A DNA stretch of 64,000 bases from the NCBI RefSeq assembly GCF_003569765.1, contig NZ_QXMG01000025.1, forward strand, positions 18,182 to 82,181. The letters are read 5' to 3'. Under the pieces are notes generated by a model. The model worked only from the letters and a program-made list of their open reading frames with translations. It was not told the origin of the DNA and ran no database searches. Positions 54,399 to 62,879 of this stretch are shown one piece after another; positions within the stretch are counted from its first letter, which is position 1, and the number at the start of each line of letters is the position of its first letter. This stretch comes from Caldimonas tepidiphila (GTDB lineage: Bacteria > Pseudomonadota > Gammaproteobacteria > Burkholderiales > Burkholderiaceae_C). Made by a program: the position numbers and the translations under genes.

Positions 54399-56202
54399 GC
54401 AGCGCTCCTTCCAGCGCCTCGGGCGTCAGAGGGACGTAGCGCCGCGCCCGGTCGTCGCGCACGTACAGCGGGTCCCGCACGAGACGCGCGTCGTAGCCCT
54501 CGCGTTGCAAGTCGACCTTGCGCAGCTTGTAGTTGCCGGTCATGTCGGCGGCTGGTGCGATGCGTACGAACAGCGGGGCCGCGTAGCGCGGCAGCCGCCC
54601 GGTGCACAGCTGCCAGAAGGCCTGCGGGTCGAAGACGCGACCGGGCTGCAGCACGAGAGTGGCCATGCCCGCGCGGCCCTCGTGGCCGGGCACCTGCACG
54701 CCGTAGACCGTGATCGCGTCCAGGCCCGGCATGTCGCCCAGCACGTCGGCCACTTCCGTGGTCGAGACGTTCTCGCTTTTCCAGCGGAAGGTGTCGCCAA
54801 TGCGATCCACGAACCAGCAGTAGCCGTCCTCGTCGCAGCGAAGCAGGTCGCCCGAGGACCACCACGCATCGCCCTCGCCGAAGACGTTGCGCAGGATCTT
54901 GGCCTCGGTGGCCTCGGCCGAGGTGTAGCCTTCGAAACGGCCACCGATCACTTCAGGATCGTTGTGAATGAAGCCGATGGCCTCGCCCACCTCGCCGGGG
55001 GCGCAGTGGATCATGAAGCCGCGCTCGTCGCGCACGTGGGTGCCCGCCTCGAGGTCGTAGCGCACCAGGCGCAGGTTGGTTCGCTCCCAGAAGGGCACGC
55101 GCCCGCAGGAGCCGACGCGGTTGTCGAGGTTGATCGTGTTGGTGTTCGCCTCGGTGGAGCCCCAGCCCTCGTAGATGTGAAAGGCGCCGAAGCGGGCGAC
55201 CCACTGCTCCCAGACCTCCGGCGCCAGCCCGGCGCCCACCATCTTGCGCAGCGAGTGGTGGCGGTCGTCGGGCCGGGCCGGCTCGGTGAGCAGGAAGCGG
55301 CAGATCTCACCCACATACTGGCAGGCGGTAACGCCGTGGCGGCGCACGTCGCTCCAGAACTCGCGCCGGCTGAACTTGCGGCGCAGCAGCAGGCTCGCAC
55401 CGGCCGCGATGGCGGTGGACGCTGCCGACAGAGAGGCCGCACCGTGATAGAGCGGCAGGAAGCAGTAGAAGCAGTCCTGCATGCGAATGTCCATCGTCAC
55501 CTTCATCACGTCGCCGGTGATCAGCCAGCGCGCGTGGCTGATGATGGCCGCCTTCGGCAGGCCGGTGGTGCCGGAGGTGAAGATGTGAAGAGCCGGCATG
55601 CCGGCCAGCAGGCCCTCCCGCCAAGCGGCCGGCGGGTTGTCGCTTTCGGCGGCGGCGGCCAGCGCCTGCAGGTCCAGGCTGCACAGCGCACACAGTTTTT
55701 CCGGGGCCGGTCGCTCGGCGTCGGGCCAAAGCCAGCAGTCCAGCCCTGCGGGCAGGCCCGGCGTCGCTTCGAGCAGCGGCAGGCATTCCTCGCCCACCAC
55801 GATGCGGCGTGCGCCGGTGGTCTCCAGCGCGTGCAGCAGCGGCCGGCCGCTGACGTTGGTGTTCAGGAAGGCCACGACGGCGCCCAGCTTGGCTAGGCCG
55901 AGCCAAGCGAAGAAGAAGCCGGGGCGGTTCTCCATGCACAGCGCAACCACATCACCGCGACGCACGCCGAGGGCGTGCGCCGCATGGGCGACCTGGTTGG
56001 CGCGGCGGTTCAGTTCCGCATAGCTGTAGCGTTCCTGGGCGTACAGGAGACAGGGCCGGTCGGCGAACTCGCGCGCGCTGTCCTCGACACGCTCGGCCAC
56101 ACCGTAACGCTGCGTGGCGCGGTGGCGCGCGCTCGCCTCGGCGCGGCGGTCGAGCTTGGCCTGCGTGACTTCGCGCGGTACCAGGGGGAGGGCTGTCCTC
56201 AC
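54391..56202 (-). CDS. FATP-type acyl-CoA synthetase (FadD17/FadD19-like)
   Basis: Ligase of 603 residues starting at GTG 56202, which has GAGGAG six nt upstream; no ATG is available before the conserved domain. AMP loop HIFTSGTTGLPKAA, YEGWGSTEAN and FVDRIGDTFRWKSENVSTTE identify the fatty-acid-transport-protein branch, to which mycobacterial FadD17 and FadD19 (long steroid side chains) belong. Predicted to activate sterol or bile-acid side-chain carboxylates. Confidence 0.88.
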   Translation of the reverse strand: MRTALPLVPREVTQAKLDRRAEASARHRATQRYGVAERVEDSAREFADRPCLLYAQERYSYAELNRRANQVAHAAHALGVRRGDVVALCMENRPGFFFAWLGLAKLGAVVAFLNTNVSGRPLLHALETTGARRIVVGEECLPLLEATPGLPAGLDCWLWPDAERPAPEKLCALCSLDLQALAAAAESDNPPAAWREGLLAGMPALHIFTSGTTGLPKAAIISHARWLITGDVMKVTMDIRMQDCFYCFLPLYHGAASLSAASTAIAAGASLLLRRKFSRREFWSDVRRHGVTACQYVGEICRFLLTEPARPDDRHHSLRKMVGAGLAPEVWEQWVARFGAFHIYEGWGSTEANTNTINLDNRVGSCGRVPFWERTNLRLVRYDLEAGTHVRDERGFMIHCAPGEVGEAIGFIHNDPEVIGGRFEGYTSAEATEAKILRNVFGEGDAWWSSGDLLRCDEDGYCWFVDRIGDTFRWKSENVSTTEVADVLGDMPGLDAITVYGVQVPGHEGRAGMATLVLQPGRVFDPQAFWQLCTGRLPRYAAPLFVRIAPAADMTGNYKLRKVDLQREGYDARLVRDPLYVRDDRARRYVPLTPEALEGALRG

Positions 56203-56219
56203 GTCTGCTCCTCGGTTCT

Positions 56220-57389
56220 TCAGCGCAGCGGCCGGGGCAGGCCCAGGCCGAACTGTGCAATCAGCTCGCGCTGGATCTCGTTGGTTCCCCCACCGAAGGT
56301 ATTGATGGTGGAGGCGCGTATCTCGTACTCCAGCTCGCCCAGCAGCAGTGCGGCACTCGACCCGGCGCGCACCAGGGCGCTTGCGCCGACGATGTCCATC
56401 AGGCGGCGCAGCACCTCGATCACGCCCTCGGAGCCGTAGACCTTGGTGGTGGAGGCGAGCGCCACGTCCATGCCGCCGGCCTCGAGCTCGGCCGCGATGC
56501 GGAAGTTGATCGTGCGCATCGCCTCCAGCCGCGCGTAGCACTCGGCCAGGCTGCGCCGCACCCAGGGCTGGTCGATGGCGCGCCGGCCCTGCTCGTCGCG
56601 AGCCTTGGCCCACAGCAGCACCTTGCGGAAGGGGCCGAAGACCTTGTCCGACCAGGAGCCGAGCCCCAGCCGCTCGTGGTTGAGCTGCGCGGTGATCAGC
56701 TTCCAGCCGCCGTGCAGCTCGCCCACCAGCAGGTCGGCGGGGACCTCGACCTCGTCGTAGTAGGTCGCGGCGGTCATGTTGCCCACCGTCTCGATGGTCG
56801 TGTGCGAGAAGCCGGGGGACCGGGTGTCGACGATCAGGATCGAGACGCCCTTGTGGCGTGCCAGCTCCGGATGGGTGCGCGCGGCCAGCCACACGTAGTC
56901 GGCCGACTCGGCACCCGAGGTCCAGAGCTTCTGGCCGTTGACGACGAAGCGGTCGCCTTCCAGCCGGGCCTGCGTCTTCAGCGCCGCGAGGTCCGAGCCG
57001 GCGCCCGGCTCCGAGTAGCCGATGGCGAAGACGATCTCGCCGGCGGCGATGCCGGGCAGGAAGCGCTGCTGCTGCGCCGTGGAGCCGTGCTCCATCAGCG
57101 CCGGGCCGACGGTGCTGATGGTCACGAAGGGCAGCGGCGCGCCCGCGATGTTGGCCTCCTCGAAGAAGATCAGCTGCTCGGTGGCCGCGTAGCCTTGGCC
57201 GCCGAATTTCTTCGGCCAGCCCACGGCGAGCCAGCCGTCCTGGCCCATCTGCCGGATCACGCGCCGGTACTCGGCGCCGCCTTCCGCGCCGCGCAGCGCC
57301 AGGCGCAGCTCGGGCGTCATCAGCGCGTTGAAGTAGTCGCGCACCTCCAGGCGGAGGCGGTGCTGCTCGGGGGTGAGATCGACGAACAT
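56220..57389 (-). CDS. chsE2: Acyl-CoA dehydrogenase, ChsE2 (FadE29/FadE26)-like
   Basis: Dehydrogenase of 389 residues beginning MFVDLTPEQHRL, the start typical of FadE29. It has IGYSEPGAGSDLAAL and GQKLWTSGAESADY, and a C-terminal FGGGTNEIQRELIA. In Mycobacterium FadE29 with FadE28 dehydrogenates the three-carbon side chain of the steroid CoA ester. The partner chain is encoded at 58992 in the same operon. FadE26 is also similar, so the chain length acted on is uncertain. Confidence 0.87.
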   Translation of the reverse strand: MFVDLTPEQHRLRLEVRDYFNALMTPELRLALRGAEGGAEYRRVIRQMGQDGWLAVGWPKKFGGQGYAATEQLIFFEEANIAGAPLPFVTISTVGPALMEHGSTAQQQRFLPGIAAGEIVFAIGYSEPGAGSDLAALKTQARLEGDRFVVNGQKLWTSGAESADYVWLAARTHPELARHKGVSILIVDTRSPGFSHTTIETVGNMTAATYYDEVEVPADLLVGELHGGWKLITAQLNHERLGLGSWSDKVFGPFRKVLLWAKARDEQGRRAIDQPWVRRSLAECYARLEAMRTINFRIAAELEAGGMDVALASTTKVYGSEGVIEVLRRLMDIVGASALVRAGSSAALLLGELEYEIRASTINTFGGGTNEIQRELIAQFGLGLPRPLR

Positions 57390-57402
57390 GCGCTCTCCCC
57401 TT

Positions 57403-58581
57403 TCAGGCCTCGCCCAGCACCAGGCCGCTGGTCGGGACGCCCGTGCCGGCGGTGACGAGCACGTTGTGCACGTCCGCCACCTGGTTCACCGCGTCGCCGC
57501 GGACCTGGCGCACCGCCTCGGCGATGCCGTTCATGCCGTGGATGTAGGCCTCGCCGAGCTGCCCGCCGTGCGGGTTGATCGGCAGGCTGCCGCCACGCGC
57601 GTGCTCGCCGGCGCGGATGAAGTCCTTGGCTTCGCCGCGCGGCACGAAGCCGAACTCCTCCAACTGGGGCAGCACGAAGGGCGTGAAGTGGTCGTAGATG
57701 ACGGCCGTCTGGATGTCGGACGGCGTCAGCCCGCTCCCCTGCCACAGCTGGCGAGCCACCAGGCCCATCTCCGGCAGGCCGGTGATGTCCTCGCGGTAGA
57801 AGGAGGTCATGATCTGCTGCCCGTCGCTGATGCCCTGCGCCGCGGCCTTGATGACCACCGGCTTGCGCCGCAGGTCGCGGGCCCGCTCCGTCGAGGTGAT
57901 GACCATCGCCACCGCGCCGTCGGACTCCTGGCAGCAGTCGAGCAGGCGCAGCGGCTCGCAGATCCAGCGGCTCCTCTGGTGATCCTCCAGCGTGATCGGC
58001 TTGCCGTGGAAGAAGGCGGCGGGGTTAGTGGCCGCGAAGTCGCGCGCCGCCACCGAGACGCGGCCGAAGTCCTCGCTCGTCGCGCCCCAGCGGTGCATGT
58101 AGCGCCGCGCGAACATGCCCACCCAGGCGGCGGGCGTGTGGAAGCCGTGCGGCATGTACCAGCCGTAGTTGACGTTCTCGAAGATCGGCGTGGAGGCGAA
58201 GCCGTAGCTGCCGCTGCCGAAGCGGTACCAGCTGCGCTCGTTCATCGCGCGGTACACGACGACGGTGCGGGCCACGCCGGTGGCCACCGCCATCGCGGCG
58301 TGCAGCACCGGGGCGCAGGCCGCGCCGCCGCCGTGCGGGATCTGCGAGAAGAAGCTGACCTCCTTGGCCCCGAGCAGTCGGGCGATCTCGTACTCGGGCA
58401 CCTTGTCGACCGAGTAGGAGGAAAAGCCGTCGACCTCCTCGGGGGCGATGCCGGCGTCCTCCAGGGCCTGCAGCGTGGCTTCCATGGCCAGCCGCAGTTC
58501 GGTGCGGCCGGAGTTCTTCGAGAATTCGGTCGCGCCCAGGCCGACGATGGCGGCGCGTCCGGAGAGGGGTGTAGATTGCAT
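57403..58581 (-). CDS. ltp2: Ltp2-like steroid side-chain aldolase
   Basis: Thiolase-fold protein of 392 residues without thiolase cysteines. Segments IVGLGATEFSKNSGRTEL, VIYDHFTPFVLPQLEEFGF and INPHGGQLGEAYIHGMNG match the Ltp2 aldolase type, which with the DUF35 domain of ChsH2 releases propionyl-CoA and the 17-ketosteroid. Position between chsH1 and chsE2 homologues supports this. Confidence 0.9.
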   Translation of the reverse strand: MQSTPLSGRAAIVGLGATEFSKNSGRTELRLAMEATLQALEDAGIAPEEVDGFSSYSVDKVPEYEIARLLGAKEVSFFSQIPHGGGAACAPVLHAAMAVATGVARTVVVYRAMNERSWYRFGSGSYGFASTPIFENVNYGWYMPHGFHTPAAWVGMFARRYMHRWGATSEDFGRVSVAARDFAATNPAAFFHGKPITLEDHQRSRWICEPLRLLDCCQESDGAVAMVITSTERARDLRRKPVVIKAAAQGISDGQQIMTSFYREDITGLPEMGLVARQLWQGSGLTPSDIQTAVIYDHFTPFVLPQLEEFGFVPRGEAKDFIRAGEHARGGSLPINPHGGQLGEAYIHGMNGIAEAVRQVRGDAVNQVADVHNVLVTAGTGVPTSGLVLGEA

Positions 58582-58600
58582 AATGTCTCCTGCTCGCGCT

Positions 58601-59023
58601 TCAGGGCAGCCGCACGCGCACCGTGCCGCTGACGTGGTGGCCCATCGAATTGCGTCCCTTGAGCGTCACCTCGACGCTGCGGTCCTCCTCGCGCCGGTCG
58701 GTCACCGAGCCGGCGAGGCGCATCGTGTCACCGGGGTAGTTGGGCGCGCCCAGCCGGATCTTCAGGTCGTGCAGCAGCCCCTCGGGGCCGCACCAGTCCT
58801 CGACGAAGCGCTGCACCAGCCCGTTGGTCGTCAGGATGTTCATGAAGATGTGCGGCGAGCCCAGCGCGCGCGCCGCCTCCAGGTCGTGATGCCCGGGGAA
58901 GTAGTCGCGCGTGGCGATCGCGCCGCCGGCAATCAGCGCCACGGTGATCGGGATGGACAGCTCGGGCAGTTCGTCACCCAGCCGGGTGTCATCAAAGCGT
59001 CGGGTGGTCTTCGGCGAGGTCAT
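58601..59023 (-). CDS. chsH1: MaoC-like hydratase subunit ChsH1
   Basis: Single hot-dog domain of 140 residues. The segment TRDYFPGHHDLEAA carries the hydratase Asp-x4-His pair expected of ChsH1, the catalytic subunit of the ChsH1-ChsH2 hydratase. The start overlaps the preceding dehydrogenase gene by 32 nt, so the two are probably translationally coupled. Confidence 0.9.
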   Translation of the reverse strand: MTSPKTTRRFDDTRLGDELPELSIPITVALIAGGAIATRDYFPGHHDLEAARALGSPHIFMNILTTNGLVQRFVEDWCGPEGLLHDLKIRLGAPNYPGDTMRLAGSVTDRREEDRSVEVTLKGRNSMGHHVSGTVRVRLP

Positions 59024-60125
59024 ATTTCCATCCCAGGTTGTCGTTGTCGGCCAGCCAGTCGCCCAGCCGGGCCAGGTGGTGTTCGCTGCCTCCGAGCGCG
59101 ACGGCCAGCGCGCGGCTCCAGTAGAGAAAGCGGTGGATGTGGAAGCTCACGTCCACGCCCATGCCGCCGTGCACGTGCTGCGCCATGTGGCCGGCGCGGT
59201 GTCCCAGCTCGCAGGCCAGCACGCGCGTCGCGTGCGCGTGGGGCACCCCGCCCAGGCCGGCGTCAAGCCGGTAGACCAGCTGCCACAGCGAGCTGCGCAG
59301 CGCCTCCAGGGCGATGTAGCCGTCGGCCATCTGGCCCGCCACCAGCTGGAAGCTGCCGATCGGGCGGTCGAACTGCTTGCGTTCCTTGAGGTAGTCCACC
59401 GTGCGGGCGAGCTGCTGTGCGGTGACGCCGAGCTGCAGCGCGGCCAGGCAGGCCAGCGCGCGCGGCTCGATCCAGCCGGCCGCCTCGGGCGGCAGCACCG
59501 CCGCTTCGTCCACTGGCAGCGCGTCAAAATGCAGGTCGGCCACACCGAGGTGGTGCTGGCTCGTGCCCTCGACGCGGCGCACCCGGTCGAGCTCGGCCAG
59601 CAGCAGGCGCGGGCCCTGTCCGTCGTCGGCGGCCAGCAGCGCCCAGCGCGCCTGGCCGCCCAGGGGAAGGGCGTGTACCGTGCCCTCGGCCGTCCAGCCC
59701 CGCTCGCTGCGCTGCAGGCGCAGTCCGGCGCCGCGGGGCGCTGCGAGCCCCGACAGCGACAGGGTCAGCAGCTGCCCGCCCTCCATCACCGGCCGGAGCA
59801 CCCGGTCGCGCAGGGCCGCGTCGCCGAAGCGCGCGAGGGTGGCCGCCGCGAGCTGCTGCTCCCACAGCGGCACCAGGGCCAGCGCCCGCCCCTGCTGTTC
59901 GAGCACGCACATCAGCTCGGTCAGGCCGAGGCCCAGGCCGCCGTCGGCCTCCGGGACCAGCACGCCGTGCAGGCCGGCGGCCAGGCATTGCTCCCAGAGC
60001 GCCTGCATGAAGGGCCGGCCCGAGGCGTCGTGCTCGCGCAGCTGCTCGTCGCCGCAGTAGTCGGCGAACAGGGCCTGCGCGCTCTCGCCGAAGGCGCGTT
60101 GTTCTTCGCTGAAGCTGAAGTCCAT
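58992..60125 (-). CDS. chsE1: Acyl-CoA dehydrogenase, ChsE1 (FadE28)-like
   Basis: Dehydrogenase of 377 residues (MDFSFSEEQRAF) with KQFDRPIGSFQLVAGQM and HGGMGVDVSFHIHRF but no YSEPGAGSD block. It is the expected complement to the ChsE2-like subunit at 56220. FadE28 is of this type. First beta-oxidation step on the last side-chain cycle is the predicted role. Confidence 0.86.
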   Translation of the reverse strand: MDFSFSEEQRAFGESAQALFADYCGDEQLREHDASGRPFMQALWEQCLAAGLHGVLVPEADGGLGLGLTELMCVLEQQGRALALVPLWEQQLAAATLARFGDAALRDRVLRPVMEGGQLLTLSLSGLAAPRGAGLRLQRSERGWTAEGTVHALPLGGQARWALLAADDGQGPRLLLAELDRVRRVEGTSQHHLGVADLHFDALPVDEAAVLPPEAAGWIEPRALACLAALQLGVTAQQLARTVDYLKERKQFDRPIGSFQLVAGQMADGYIALEALRSSLWQLVYRLDAGLGGVPHAHATRVLACELGHRAGHMAQHVHGGMGVDVSFHIHRFLYWSRALAVALGGSEHHLARLGDWLADNDNLGWKYDLAEDHPTL

Positions 60126-60135
60126 CGCGCCGTCC

Positions 60136-61119
60136 TTAGTGGGCCACCGGCCGGAACTGCGGCAGGACCAGCTCGCCGTCCACGCAGTTGAACTCGACCT
60201 GCACCGGCTGGCCGATGCGGACCTCCTCCGGATTCAGGCCCACGAGCTGAGCCACGAGCCGCGTGCCCTCCTCCAGCTCGATCAGGCCGATCGGGTTCGG
60301 GTGCTCGAAGGGCGGCACCTCCGGGTAGTGCATCACGACGAAGGAGTAGACGGTGCCGCGGCCCGAGGCCTGCACGGTGTCCCATTCGAAGCTGTGGCAG
60401 TGGGGGCAGACCGGCCCGGGCGGGTGGCGCAGCCGGCCGCAGCCGCTGCAGCGCTGGATCAGCAGCTTGCCTTCGCGCACGCCGTCCCAGAAGAAGCGGG
60501 TGTCGTCGCTGATGCCCGGCGCGGGGCGCCGGATCGCGGGCTTCGTCGCCTCGGGCGGGGCTTCTTCGGCCTTCGGCCGCTCGGCGGGCCGGAACTTGAA
60601 GACGCGGAACAGCAGTTGCCCCACCTTCTCGTCGGGCGCGTCGTCCTTCTGCGCGAAGTAGCTCATCACCAGCGTGACGAAGTAGCCGGTGCCCAAAGCG
60701 GTGGTCTTCTGCTCGCCCACCGCGTCCAGGCGGGTGGTGTAGTAGAGCCGCTCGCCCATGCGCAGGTAGCGCGCGAACTCCAGCTCGGAGTTCACCGCCA
60801 CCACCGCCGGGAAACCCTGGGCCTCGATCAGCTTCAGCGCCTCGTAGGGGTTCTCGTCGGTCGAGCCGGGCGGGTAGTTGTTCATGTGCAGCCCGGGCTC
60901 GCACCAGGACTGCAGCATCGCCGGCGGCGCCACTAGGCCGCCGTGAACGGAGGCGGCGGCGAACTCGGGGTCGGTGTAGACCGGGTTGGTGACGCCCATC
61001 ATCTCGCACCACTGGCGCGCCATCGGCGCGTTCACCGGATCCCAGGCATGGACGTGGCCGTACTCCTTGCCCACCAGCGCCCGCACCTCCTTCATCCAAT
61101 CGGGTTCAACCACGAACAT
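60136..61119 (-). CDS. chsH2: ChsH2-like MaoC-DUF35 protein
   Basis: Product of 327 residues. Residues about 1-180 are a MaoC-like hot-dog domain in which the catalytic Asp/His signature is degenerate (VTNPVYTDPEFA), as expected when ChsH1 supplies catalysis. After a charged linker, residues about 205-320 are a DUF35 domain with a Zn ribbon (CSGCGRLRHPPGPVCPHC). This is the ChsH2 order. The DUF35 domain should bind the Ltp2 homologue. The start overlaps the end of the SDR gene. Confidence 0.92.
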   Translation of the reverse strand: MFVVEPDWMKEVRALVGKEYGHVHAWDPVNAPMARQWCEMMGVTNPVYTDPEFAAASVHGGLVAPPAMLQSWCEPGLHMNNYPPGSTDENPYEALKLIEAQGFPAVVAVNSELEFARYLRMGERLYYTTRLDAVGEQKTTALGTGYFVTLVMSYFAQKDDAPDEKVGQLLFRVFKFRPAERPKAEEAPPEATKPAIRRPAPGISDDTRFFWDGVREGKLLIQRCSGCGRLRHPPGPVCPHCHSFEWDTVQASGRGTVYSFVVMHYPEVPPFEHPNPIGLIELEEGTRLVAQLVGLNPEEVRIGQPVQVEFNCVDGELVLPQFRPVAH

Positions 61120-61897
61120 GCTCCTTGTGTTGTGCGGCCTGCGCAGCCGCCAGGAAGGCCGGCTTCTCGCCGCCGCCGTGCAGCAGCAGGTTGCTGCCGC
61201 TGATGTAGGCTGCGCGCGGCGAAGCCATGAAAAGACAGGCCTGCGCGACGTCGGCCGGCTCGGCCATGCGGCCCGCGGGAATCGTCCCTGCCACCGCTGC
61301 GATGCCTTGCTCGTCGCCGTAATGCAGGTGCGACTGCTCGGTGCGCACCAGGCCCGGGCTCACCACCGCCACGCGCACCCGGGGGCCCCACTCCACCGCG
61401 AGCGAGGACGCGAGACTCAACACCGCCGCCTTGGCCGCGCCATAGGCGGCCGTGCCGGGCGAAGGCCGCAGCGCGCTGACGCTGCCGATGAAGAGGATCA
61501 CCCCCCCGTCCGCCTGCCGCTGCATCACCGCGTTCGCGGCCTGGGCCGCATGCAGCGGCGCCAGCAGGTTCAGGCGGATCACGCTCTCGTGAAAGCGCGG
61601 GGACGCGGAAGCCGCCTCCGCTGCAGGACTGCCCCCGGCGTTGTTCACCAGCACGTCGAGCCGCCCGTGGCGCTGCACGATCTGATCCATCAGTGCGCTC
61701 AGTGCGCCCGCCTCGCGGACGTCGCACGCAATGAAGGCAGCGCGGCGCCCCTGTGCCTCGGGCAGCGTGTCCGGCTCGTTGCGGCCGCACACTAGTACCT
61801 GGGCTCCGGCGGCCAGGAAGGCTTCGGCGATACCGCGGCCTATGCCCCTCGTGCCCCCGGTCACAAGGACCACCCGTTCCTTGAATTCGGCTTCCAT
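61106..61897 (-). CDS. Short-chain dehydrogenase/reductase
   Basis: SDR of 263 residues: TGGTRGIGRG, NNAG, catalytic Ser in FIGSVSAL and YGAAK. The C-terminal HGGGEKPAFL ending recalls SDRs of mycobacterial steroid clusters. First gene of the long side-chain operon, 62 nt from dyad site 8. Candidate roles: hydroxysteroid or 3-hydroxyacyl-CoA dehydrogenase. Confidence 0.85.
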   Translation of the reverse strand: MEAEFKERVVLVTGGTRGIGRGIAEAFLAAGAQVLVCGRNEPDTLPEAQGRRAAFIACDVREAGALSALMDQIVQRHGRLDVLVNNAGGSPAAEAASASPRFHESVIRLNLLAPLHAAQAANAVMQRQADGGVILFIGSVSALRPSPGTAAYGAAKAAVLSLASSLAVEWGPRVRVAVVSPGLVRTEQSHLHYGDEQGIAAVAGTIPAGRMAEPADVAQACLFMASPRAAYISGSNLLLHGGGEKPAFLAAAQAAQHKEHVRG

Positions 61898-61959
61898 GCT
61901 TGCAGCCTCGTCGTTGTGTTCGATCTGCTTGCAAATCTAGAGACCGGATGGAAACGCGC

Positions 61960-61979
61960 CTACGTCCGAAAGGACGATG
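61960..61979. promoter_or_regulatory. Steroid-regulon dyad element, site 8, bidirectional
   Basis: CTACGTCC-GAAA-GGACGATG reads as a near-consensus element in both directions. To the right it is 53 nt from the crotonase ATG (62033); to the left 62 nt from the SDR ATG (61897). On the minus strand TAGATT follows after 20 nt; on the plus strand GAGCAT does. One site may therefore drive both units. Confidence 0.7.
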
Positions 61980-62032
61980 CCTCCCGCCCTCCCCGGATCG
62001 AGCATCACGCCCATCCATCCGACGAGAACCCT

Positions 62033-62836
62033 ATGAGCGAGCTGCCTTCCGATGCCGAATCCGCCCCCCCTGAAGTCTTGGTCTCGTATGAGGGCGAGGG
62101 CGTGGCCCTTGTACGCCTGAACCGTCCCGAGGCGACCAATGCGTTGAGCCTGACGCTGCAGGCGCAGCTGGGGAAGGCCTTCGAGGAGCTGTCCGCCGAT
62201 GCGCGGGTACGCGCCATCGTGCTGACCGGCGGGCCGCAGGTGTTCGCCGCCGGTGGCGACATCAAGGGTCTACTCGAGGCCGGGCCGGTTGAGATCCTGC
62301 AGCGCCACACCGAGCGCGTGTGGGCGCCCATCGAGCGCTGCCCCAAGCCCGTCATCGCGGCCGTGTGCGGCTATGCCTATGGCGGGGGCGCGGAGCTGGC
62401 CATGCACTGCGACATCATCGTGGCTGGGCAGGGTGCGAGCTTCGCGCAGCCGGAGATCCGAATCGGGATCATGCCCGGCATCGGCGGCACCCAGCGGCTC
62501 GTGCGTGCGGTGGGCAAGTTCAACGCCATGCGCCTGCTGTTGACCGGGAGGCCCGTCGGTGCCGAGGAGGCGCGCGTCATGGGCCTGGTGAGCCTAGTGG
62601 TGCCCGATGAGCAGGTCCAGGACGAGGCCCTGAAGATGGCGCGCGGCATCGCGGCCATGCCGCCGCTGGCGGCGATGCAGATCAAGGAAGTCGTGCTGGC
62701 GGGCGTGGACGCGTCGCTGGAGGCGGCGCTGATGCTGGAGCGCAAGGCCAACCAACTGCTCTTCGCCACGCGCGATCAGAAGGAAGGCATGCAGGCCTTC
62801 ATCGACAAGCGCAAGCCGAGGTTCGAAGGCAGGTGA
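62033..62836 (+). CDS. Enoyl-CoA hydratase (crotonase)
   Basis: Crotonase of 267 residues, ATG 62033 (MSELPSDAE). Both catalytic glutamates are in the standard places: GGGAELAMHCD and AQPEIRIGIMPGIGG. This makes it the most canonical enoyl-CoA hydratase of the window. It is a single gene divergent from the side-chain operon and shares its regulatory element. Confidence 0.92.
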   Translation: MSELPSDAESAPPEVLVSYEGEGVALVRLNRPEATNALSLTLQAQLGKAFEELSADARVRAIVLTGGPQVFAAGGDIKGLLEAGPVEILQRHTERVWAPIERCPKPVIAAVCGYAYGGGAELAMHCDIIVAGQGASFAQPEIRIGIMPGIGGTQRLVRAVGKFNAMRLLLTGRPVGAEEARVMGLVSLVVPDEQVQDEALKMARGIAAMPPLAAMQIKEVVLAGVDASLEAALMLERKANQLLFATRDQKEGMQAFIDKRKPRFEGR

Positions 62837-62879
62837 GCGTGAAACCGGCTGCGAGTCACCGGTTTCGGAGGCCGCCTGC

